From: Agrobacterium tumefaciens
GTDB taxonomy: Bacteria > Pseudomonadota > Alphaproteobacteria > Rhizobiales > Rhizobiaceae
Direction: 5' to 3'
NCBI GenBank assembly: GCA_025560025.1
Contig: CP048486.1
Coordinates: forward strand, 868,001 to 932,000
Length of the DNA stretch: 64,000 nt
Shown one piece after another: positions 57,553 to 64,000 of this stretch. The translations under genes and the position numbers were made by a program. Every line of letters starts with the position of its first letter. Positions within the stretch are counted from its first letter, which is position 1. The notes beneath the pieces are model-generated. The model saw only the letters and a program-made list of their open reading frames with translations, had not been told where the DNA came from and did not search any database.

Positions 57553-59097
57553 TCAGGCGGCATCTCGAAGCGGATCATCGGGATCGATGCCATAATCCTT
57601 CAGTTTTCGATAAAGCGTCGATCGCCCTATGCCGAGTTTCCGTGCGACCTGGCTCATCTGCCCGCGATAGAAACGAAGGGCGAAGCGGATAAGCTCTTCC
57701 TCGATCTCCGCCAGTTTTCGGATATTGCCCGAATCGTCCATGCTGGAGATCAGGTTGCCTCCGCGGTAGATGGTCGTCGAAATATCCGCCGTATCCTCAA
57801 GAACGGCGTTCGTTTCGGCCAATGGCGGCGGCGGTGAATAGGCCGCGAGTTTCAGCGACGATCCAGACGGCGACCGGATGGAATCTCCCGCATCATCCCC
57901 CGTCGCAAATTCCGGCAGTTGCAGCGCGATCTGCGGAAAATCGGAATCCGCCAGTTCCTCGCCCTGCGACAGCACGACAGCGCGGAAAACGGCGTTTTCA
58001 AGCTGGCGAATATTGCCCGGCCAATCATAAGCCGTCAGCAGCGCCAGGGCGCTGGCGTCAAGGCCAACGGGGTTGGGCAATTTCTGCTCCGCCGAAAAAC
58101 GCTCGGCGAAAACCCGCGCAAGATGGGGAATATCCTCCTTGCGGCGGCGCAGCGCCGGAATGGTGATCGGGAAGACGTTGAGGCGATAATAGAGATCCTC
58201 GCGGAAACGGCCTTCCTTCACCTCTTCGATAAGGTTCTTGTTGGTGGCGGAAATCAGCCGGACGTTGACCTTCTGGACCCGCGCGGAGCCGACGGTTTCG
58301 ATTTCGCCCTGCTGAACGGCACGCAGCAGCTTGACCTGAACGTCCAGCGGCAGATCGCCGATTTCATCAAGGAACAGCGTTCCGCCATCCGCCTCCATGA
58401 ATTTGCCGACATGCTTTTCCGTGGCCCCCGTGAAAGCGCCCTTCTCATGGCCGAAGAGAATGCTTTCGACCAGATTGTGCGGGATAGCGCCGCAATTGAC
58501 GGTGATGAACGGCTTGTTCGACCGGTCACCGGCCGACTGGATGGCACGCGCGACCATTTCCTTGCCAACACCGGATTCACCTTCCAGCACCACGGGAATG
58601 CTGGACTGGGCGGCACGTTGTGCGAGCTCGATGACCCTCAGCATTGCGGGGCTTGCGGAAACGATATCGGTAAAATTCACTGCATTGCTCCGTCCGCGCC
58701 TGCCCGTGCGGGCCTTTGCCTCTCTCCTGTCGAGTTTGAGAGCATTGGAGATGGCGGCGCCGATCCTTTCCGGCGAGACCGGCTTGACGACGAAATCGAA
58801 GGCGCCGGCGCGCATGGCCTGCACGACGGTGTCGATGCCGCCCTGCCCCGTCTGGACGATGACGGGAACATCGGTGCCAAGTTCACCCACGGCTTTCAAA
58901 AAGGTCAGGCCGTCCATTTCCGGCATCATAAGGTCGAGGACAACAACATTGATCTCGCCGCTATATTGCTTGAGCAGCTCGAGCCCCGCTTTGCCGTTTT
59001 CGGCAAGCAAGGCGAGATGCCCATAACGTTCCACCGCGTTTTTGAGCAGGCGGCGCTGGACAGGATCATCGTCTATCACGAGAACATGCGCGGTCAT
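57553..59097 (-). CDS. Sigma-54-dependent response regulator (NtrC family)
   Basis: 514 residues. REC domain (1-120) with phospho-Asp in VVVLDLMMPEMDG and Lys in FVVKPVS. AAA+ domain (about 145-380) with GESGVGKE, EKGAFTGATEK (sigma-54 contact loop intact), GGTLFLDEIGDLPLD and WPGNIRQLENAVFRA. A Fis-type HTH ends the protein (about 470-505, QVARKLGIGRSTLYRKLKDY). No histidine kinase is adjacent, so it is an orphan regulator; its targets are unknown. Confidence 0.94.
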   Translation of the reverse strand: MTAHVLVIDDDPVQRRLLKNAVERYGHLALLAENGKAGLELLKQYSGEINVVVLDLMMPEMDGLTFLKAVGELGTDVPVIVQTGQGGIDTVVQAMRAGAFDFVVKPVSPERIGAAISNALKLDRREAKARTGRRGRSNAVNFTDIVSASPAMLRVIELAQRAAQSSIPVVLEGESGVGKEMVARAIQSAGDRSNKPFITVNCGAIPHNLVESILFGHEKGAFTGATEKHVGKFMEADGGTLFLDEIGDLPLDVQVKLLRAVQQGEIETVGSARVQKVNVRLISATNKNLIEEVKEGRFREDLYYRLNVFPITIPALRRRKEDIPHLARVFAERFSAEQKLPNPVGLDASALALLTAYDWPGNIRQLENAVFRAVVLSQGEELADSDFPQIALQLPEFATGDDAGDSIRSPSGSSLKLAAYSPPPPLAETNAVLEDTADISTTIYRGGNLISSMDDSGNIRKLAEIEEELIRFALRFYRGQMSQVARKLGIGRSTLYRKLKDYGIDPDDPLRDAA

Positions 59098-59267
59098 TTT
59101 TGGCTCCGGTTTCCGGTTTATGGACCTGCGTCATGCGGTCCCTTATGCCGCACTCTGGCACAGGAGACTTGAACATCCAGTTTTGAGATTTGCTTGCATT
59201 TTATCCATTGCTACGGGAAACAAAGGCCCCATATGCTTCGAAAAGCATAACCAGAAGGATACGTCCG

Positions 59268-61118
59268 ATGACCCTTAATCGCTCCATTCCGCAACCCGTC
59301 TTTTCCCTTGCGGAAACCTCCGGTCCCGTGCTTGGCGACCTGCCCGGCTGGAAGCTTTCGGATCTCTATCCGTCGGGCGATTCGCCAGAATATAAGGGTG
59401 ATCTCGAGAAGGCGGCGGCGATGGCGACGGCTTTCGAGGATAAATGGAAGGGCAAGCTTGAGACCGCCGCAAAGGCGACAGGCGCCAACGGCATCGGCGC
59501 GGCTCTCAAGGAGTATGAAGCGCTGGACGATCTCATCGGCCGCATCGGCTCCTTTGCCGGACTGACCTATTTTTCCGATACGTCGAACCCGGCAAACGGC
59601 AAGCTTTACGGCGACGCGCAGGCGAAACTGACGGATATTTCCGCCCACCTCCTGTTCTTTACGCTTGAACTCAACCGCATCGACGATGCGGTGATGGACG
59701 CCTGCATGGCAAATGATGCAGCGGCAGGGCATTACCGGCCCTGGCTCGTGGATTTGCGCAAGGACAAGCCGCACCAGCTTGACGACCAGCTGGAACAGCT
59801 GTTCCTTGAAAAGTCGATGACCAGCGCCTCGGCCTTCAACCGTCTGTTCGACGAGACGATGGCCGATCTGCGTTTTGATATTGACGGCGCAAGCCTTCCG
59901 CTGGAAGTGACGCTCAACATGCTCCAGGAGCCGGAGCCGGAAACCCGCAGGAAGGCGGCGGAAGCGCTGAGCGCCACCTTCAAGGAGAATCTGCGGGTCT
60001 TCACCCTCATCACCAACACGCTCGCCAAGGACAAGGATATTTCCGACCGCTGGCGCAAGTTCGAAGACATTGCCGACAGCCGCCATCTGGCGAACCGCGT
60101 CGAGCGCGAGGTGGTTGATGCGCTGGCCGCCGCCGTCAAAAACGCCTATCCGCGCCTTTCGCATCGCTATTACGCCATGAAGGCGAAATGGCTCGGCATG
60201 GAACAGATGAACTACTGGGACCGCAACGCGCCGCTTCCCGATACGTCCAATACGATCATTCCATGGGATGAGGCGAAGGATACCGTGCTTTCCGCCTATG
60301 GCGATTTCGCCCCTGAGATGGCCGATATCGCCCGCCGTTTCTTCGATGAGGAATGGATCGACGCCCCCGCCCGCCCCGGCAAGGCGCCGGGTGCATTCGC
60401 ACACCCCACCGTGCCATCGGCCCACCCTTACGTTCTGGTCAACTATCTCGGCAAACCGCGTGATGTGATGACGCTCGCCCACGAGCTTGGTCATGGCGTG
60501 CATCAGGTGCTGGCCGGCGGCCAGGGCGCGCTGATGTGCGCCACGCCGCTGACGCTTGCAGAAACAGCCTCCGTCTTCGGTGAAATGCTGACCTTCCGCA
60601 AGCTGCTCGACGACACCAAGGACGTGAGAGAACGCAAGGCCATGCTCGCCCGCAAGGTCGAGGACATGATCAATACTGTCGTGCGACAGATCGCGTTTTA
60701 CGAATTCGAACGCAAGCTGCACACCGCCCGCAAACAGGGCGAGTTGACCTCTGAACAGATCGGTGAATTGTGGCTTTCCGTTCAGGCCGAAAGCCTCGGC
60801 CCGGCGATCCGGATTTCCGAGGGTTATGAGACATGGTGGACCTATATCCCCCATTTCATCCATTCACCCTTCTATGTTTATGCCTATGCCTTCGGTGACT
60901 GCCTGGTGAACTCGCTTTATGCGGTCTACCAGAAAGCCGAGACCGGTTTTCAGGATAAATATTTCGAGCTTTTGAAAGCGGGCGGCACCAAGCACCATTC
61001 CGAGCTTTTGAAACCCTTCGGTCTTGATGCGACCGATCCTTCCTTCTGGGACAAGGGCCTTTCGATGATCGAGGGGCTGATCGACGAGCTGGAAGCGCTG
61101 GACAACAAACAGGCTTAA
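59268..61118 (+). CDS. pepF: M3 family oligoendopeptidase F (PepF)
   Basis: 616 residues. Zinc motif TLAHELGHGVHQ near residue 405 with the third ligand Glu in LAETASVFGEM. N-terminal helical domain includes ALKEYEALDDLIGRIGSFAG. Cytoplasmic peptidase that trims oligopeptides. ATG at 59268 with GAAGGA upstream; the frame is open 26 codons further. Divergent from the NtrC-type gene. Confidence 0.95.
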   Translation: MTLNRSIPQPVFSLAETSGPVLGDLPGWKLSDLYPSGDSPEYKGDLEKAAAMATAFEDKWKGKLETAAKATGANGIGAALKEYEALDDLIGRIGSFAGLTYFSDTSNPANGKLYGDAQAKLTDISAHLLFFTLELNRIDDAVMDACMANDAAAGHYRPWLVDLRKDKPHQLDDQLEQLFLEKSMTSASAFNRLFDETMADLRFDIDGASLPLEVTLNMLQEPEPETRRKAAEALSATFKENLRVFTLITNTLAKDKDISDRWRKFEDIADSRHLANRVEREVVDALAAAVKNAYPRLSHRYYAMKAKWLGMEQMNYWDRNAPLPDTSNTIIPWDEAKDTVLSAYGDFAPEMADIARRFFDEEWIDAPARPGKAPGAFAHPTVPSAHPYVLVNYLGKPRDVMTLAHELGHGVHQVLAGGQGALMCATPLTLAETASVFGEMLTFRKLLDDTKDVRERKAMLARKVEDMINTVVRQIAFYEFERKLHTARKQGELTSEQIGELWLSVQAESLGPAIRISEGYETWWTYIPHFIHSPFYVYAYAFGDCLVNSLYAVYQKAETGFQDKYFELLKAGGTKHHSELLKPFGLDATDPSFWDKGLSMIEGLIDELEALDNKQA

Positions 61119-61178
61119 CCTCGCCAGCCGGCAGGGCTATCCTATTTCGAACAAGCTTTGCCGGTTGATATCGCCGGT

Positions 61179-61853
61179 ATGGACACCAATGATGACGACA
61201 GGCGACGAGCAAAGGCAATGAAGCGCAAACCCGCCGATCTGACCCTGAGAGAAACACTGCGCTGGGAGCCGCAAACCGGCTTTCAGCGCATTGACCAGCA
61301 TATGCGCCGGCTGTTGCGCTCGGCCGATGCGCTTGGTTTTCGCGCACCGGTCAATGCGGTCCAGGTTCTGGAAAAGAAGGTCGGCGGCGAAACCCCGCTC
61401 TGCGTCAAGTTGATCATGAACTACAAGGGCGAACTGGACATCGAAACGGCTGATTTCCAGCCGTTGCGGGAGAACACGGTTTGGCGGGTCCGCATCGCGA
61501 AACAAACCACTCTCGATTCCGCCGATACCTTCTATCGCCACAAGTCGTCGCGCCGGGAACCCTATGATGCCGCCCGTGCCGAATTTTCAGCCGCGGATGC
61601 GGACGAGGTTTTGCTGCTCAACGAACGCGGAGAGTTATGCGAGGGATCGTCCACCAGCATCTTCGTCGAATTGCCGGACGGGCAACTACTGACGCCGCCG
61701 CTCGACAGCGGCATTCTGCCGGGCGTCCTGCGCGCTGATCTTATCCGTGAGCGCAAGGCACGCGGACAGGCACTGAAGCCGGAGGATATTGCCGGGCGGC
61801 GGCTCTTCGTCGGCAATTCGCTGCATGGATTGATTGCGGCGGAACTGGTTTAG
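61179..61853 (+). CDS. Class IV aminotransferase (aminodeoxychorismate lyase-like)
   Basis: About 225 residues. TLRETLRWEPQTGFQRIDQH, the catalytic Lys in TFYRHKSSRREPYD, LLLNERGELCEGSSTSIFVE and ITPP-like LLTPPLDSGILPGVLR are fold-type IV PLP motifs as in PabC. Candidate for p-aminobenzoate formation, but other lyases or transaminases fit. Start is uncertain: 61179, 61218 (MKRKPADL) or a TTG at 61158. Its TAG stop overlaps the convergent GGDEF gene stop. Confidence 0.83.
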   Translation: MDTNDDDRRRAKAMKRKPADLTLRETLRWEPQTGFQRIDQHMRRLLRSADALGFRAPVNAVQVLEKKVGGETPLCVKLIMNYKGELDIETADFQPLRENTVWRVRIAKQTTLDSADTFYRHKSSRREPYDAARAEFSAADADEVLLLNERGELCEGSSTSIFVELPDGQLLTPPLDSGILPGVLRADLIRERKARGQALKPEDIAGRRLFVGNSLHGLIAAELV

Positions 61854-62758
61854 GCCGTCACAGCCAGAAGCCGGTCGCGGCCCTTCTCCTTGGCAGCATA
61901 AAGCGCCTGATCGGCGCGCATGAAAATCTCGTCGGCGCTTTCCGCCATGCGATAGGACGTCATGCCGGCGGAGCAGCTATACGAGAAATCCGGAAAATCG
62001 GCGAGAGGTCTTGAAAGGCGTACCCTTTGCAGCAACCGCTCGACAATCTCACGGCTTTCCGAAACCGAGCTGCGCGGCAGGACAAGCATGAATTCCTCAC
62101 CGCCGATCCTGCCAAAACAGTCCACCCGGCGGATAACGGAATGGGCGATGCCGACGAAATCGCGCAGAACCGCATCGCCGCATTTGTGGCCGAAACGATC
62201 GTTGATCTGCTTGAAAAAATCGATATCGAGGGTGCAAAGGCAAAAGGGTGCTTCAAGGCCTTTGCCCACCCGCTCCACCTGTAGGGCCAGTTTCGCGAAA
62301 ACGAAACGCCGGTTTGCCGTTCCGGTCAATTCATCCGTCTGCGAAGCGCGCACCGCAAGATCCCGGTCCTGCCGCAGGGCTCTGTAGCCCTGGCGCAATT
62401 CCGTGACGTCGCTTGCAACGCAGAGCATCCAGCCATCCTGCTGCACCGTCTCCGTCATCCAGAACCAGCGACCGTCATACATGTCCATCTCGAAGGCGCG
62501 ATAGGGCAGCTTGCCGCGCCGGGACTGCGCTGACATCAGCCACCCCTCGAAATCGTTGTTTCTGATGACGACGCCGGTGCCCAGCCGCTGGTTCAGCCGC
62601 ATGATATCCGCCCAGGTCGGAAAATCACCGGCGGCAAGCTGAAAGCTCTCCCGAAATGATGGGTTGGCATGCCGCAACCGATCCCCGGAATCATAGAGGG
62701 CAATGAGAACGGGGGTGGCACTCTGAAGCGCTGCGACACGCTCGATAAGACTATCCAA
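61850..62758 (-). CDS. PAS-GGDEF diguanylate cyclase
   Basis: 302 residues. N-terminal PAS-like domain (about 5-120, LIALYDSGDRLRHANPSFRE) then GGDEF domain (about 140-300) with DELTGTANRRF, LDIDFFKQINDRFGHKCGD and active-site RIGGEEFMLVLP. GGEEF is catalytically competent. No RxxD inhibitory site is obvious at the expected place. No transmembrane helix, so cytoplasmic. Makes c-di-GMP, which in Agrobacterium favours surface attachment. Confidence 0.92.
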   Translation of the reverse strand: MDSLIERVAALQSATPVLIALYDSGDRLRHANPSFRESFQLAAGDFPTWADIMRLNQRLGTGVVIRNNDFEGWLMSAQSRRGKLPYRAFEMDMYDGRWFWMTETVQQDGWMLCVASDVTELRQGYRALRQDRDLAVRASQTDELTGTANRRFVFAKLALQVERVGKGLEAPFCLCTLDIDFFKQINDRFGHKCGDAVLRDFVGIAHSVIRRVDCFGRIGGEEFMLVLPRSSVSESREIVERLLQRVRLSRPLADFPDFSYSCSAGMTSYRMAESADEIFMRADQALYAAKEKGRDRLLAVTA

Positions 62759-63016
62759 CAGGCAACTCTCCTGTGATGGCGAAAAACTCCCCCGTCGTCA
62801 TCCGTCCAAAGCCCCCAAGCCTTTGGACATATATACGAAAAGAAGAACCTAATTATAAACGCACTATCTAAAATGCGAAGAGGCAGAATGTGGTGGAAAG
62901 GATGCGCGCGGCCATCTCACCACCGCCACCGTCATATGTCCGTCATCCGCCTGCCCTTTATTGTGGCACGCTTTTATGATCTAGCTTACTTATTGGCTGA
63001 AAAAGGAAAATTGACG

Positions 63017-64000
63017 AATGACGGATGCAAACCACCCGATTTACGGCGATATTGACGGCCCCATCATCATGATCGGCTTCGGCTCCATCGGGCGCGGTAC
63101 TCTTCCGTTGATCGAACGTCATTTCAATTTCGACAGGACCCGGCTCGTCGTCATCGACCCGCGCGAGGATATCGCTGCGTTTCTGGCCGAGAGGAACATT
63201 CGCCATATCCGCACACATCTGACCAAGGAGAACTATAAGGAGGTTCTCAAACCGCTTCTCAAAGGGGTTCAGGGTCAGGGCTTCTGCGTCAATCTTTCGG
63301 TCGATGCCGCATCCGTGGATCTGATGCGGCTCTGTCGCAAACACGGCATGCTCTATATCGACACCGTGGTGGAGCCATGGCCCGGTTTTTATTTCGACGC
63401 CGACGCCGACAACGCCTCCAGAACCAATTATTCGCTGCGCGAGACCATGCTGAAGGAAAAGGCGCGCAAACCGGGCGGCACCACGGCGGTTTCCACCTGC
63501 GGCGCCAATCCGGGCATGGTATCCTGGTTCGTGAAGCAGGCGCTGATCAACCTCGCCAGGGATACGGGTCTCGACATCGAGGAGCCGCAGCCGCATGACC
63601 GGGAAGCATGGGCAAAGCTCATGAAACAGCTTGGCGTCAAAGGCGTGCATGTGGCCGAGCGCGACACGCAGCGGGCAAGGGAACCCAAGCCCTTCGGCGC
63701 TTTCTGGAACACCTGGTCCGTCGAGGGTTTTATTGCAGAAGGTTTTCAACCCGCCGAACTCGGCTGGGGAACGCATGAAAACTGGATGCCCAAAAACGCA
63801 AAAAAACAGAAAAAGGGTAGCAAGGCGGCCATCTATCTCGATCAGCCCGGCGCCAATACGCGGGTGCGAACATGGTGCCCGGGCCAGGGCCCGCAATATG
63901 GATTTCTGGTCACCCATAACGAGGCGATCTCGATTTCCGACTATTTCACCCTTCGCAATGACGATGGCGGCGTGATCTACCGCCCTACCTGTCATTATGC
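63017..64000 (+). CDS. hss: Homospermidine synthase, C-terminus beyond window
   Basis: 328 codons visible of about 480. Begins MTDANHPIYGDIDGPIIMIG; NAD-binding IIMIGFGSIGRGTLPLIERHF, VVIDPREDIAAFLAERNI, YIDTVVEPWPGFYFD and STCGANPGMVSWFVKQAL are characteristic. Makes homospermidine from putrescine and spermidine or a second putrescine; homospermidine is a main polyamine of rhizobia. GGAAAA lies upstream. The gene is divergent from the GGDEF gene across 258 bp. Confidence 0.94.

Noticed and set aside
59211..60863. 550-codon minus-strand frame opposite pepF
   Set aside because: No recognisable domain; opposite strand has HELGH peptidase in frame.

Overview
The window is a 64 kb stretch of typical rhizobial core genome, about 60% GC and densely packed. 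Protein sequences and gene order point to Agrobacterium (A. fabrum/tumefaciens complex). From memory, unchecked, the YebC protein and the DUF2312/GapR protein match loci numbered Atu3727 and Atu3758 of strain C58, which would put the segment on the linear chromosome (chromid) rather than the circular one. I see no IS element, prophage, CRISPR array, tRNA or rRNA gene. Small accessory-looking pieces are confined to intergenic regions.

Layout. 1-16.5 kb (minus strand): a truncated outer-membrane beta-barrel gene, then glmM, ftsH, tilS, cpoB/ybgF, pal, tolB, tolA, tolR, tolQ, ybgC, two tandem Nudix genes, a DinB-fold gene, a DUF2945 gene, and ruvB, ruvA, ruvC. This is the conserved ruv-ybgC-tol-pal block joined to envelope and protein quality-control genes. 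16.8-21 kb: a chemoreceptor and a flavin monooxygenase sit between ruvC and yebC. 21-26.7 kb: an FMN split-barrel protein, an MBL-fold protein, ymdB, 5-formyl-THF cyclo-ligase, a CNNM/CorC protein, a probable 6S RNA, zapA and a DUF4164 gene. 27-35.3 kb (plus strand): the central carbon block tkt, gap, pgk and class I aldolase, interrupted by a small lipoprotein gene and a K+/H+ antiporter. 35.3-38.7 kb: a 51-residue membrane protein, an MFS transporter, a DUF1192 gene, a CtrA-linked region with a candidate sRNA, rcdA, a 56-residue orphan and rpmE. 39-48.3 kb: an ABC exporter, an FAD dehydrogenase, a MotA-like/OmpA-like pair, suhB, a Sel1-repeat protein, a ThiE-like protein and a TauE exporter. 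48.4-55.4 kb: two DUF465 genes, purE-purK, rpmJ, a TPR protein, gapR, DUF1244, an N-formylglutamate amidohydrolase, DUF1036 and pykA. 55.5-64 kb: a DUF882 peptidase, an NtrC-type regulator, pepF, an aminotransferase IV, a GGDEF protein and truncated homospermidine synthase.

How it fits together. Three themes recur. First, envelope integrity and division: Tol-Pal-CpoB, FtsH, GlmM, ZapA and DUF882. Second, lower carbon metabolism: transketolase, GAPDH, PGK, aldolase and pyruvate kinase all lie within 29 kb. Third, the alphaproteobacterial cell cycle: RcdA, GapR, and several sequences matching the CtrA box TTAA-N7-TTAA or its TTAACCAT half-site. The CtrA-type sites lie before the outer-membrane gene, tolQ, pal, a terminator-ended candidate sRNA, and rcdA.

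The items I consider least described are that candidate CtrA-driven sRNA upstream of rcdA, a 20-bp perfect inverted repeat just before the K+/H+ antiporter start, a multi-half-site palindromic operator before the aldolase gene, and two very small protein genes (35307-35462 and 38158-38328). No clearly novel multi-gene system is visible; the window is mostly ordinary core genome.
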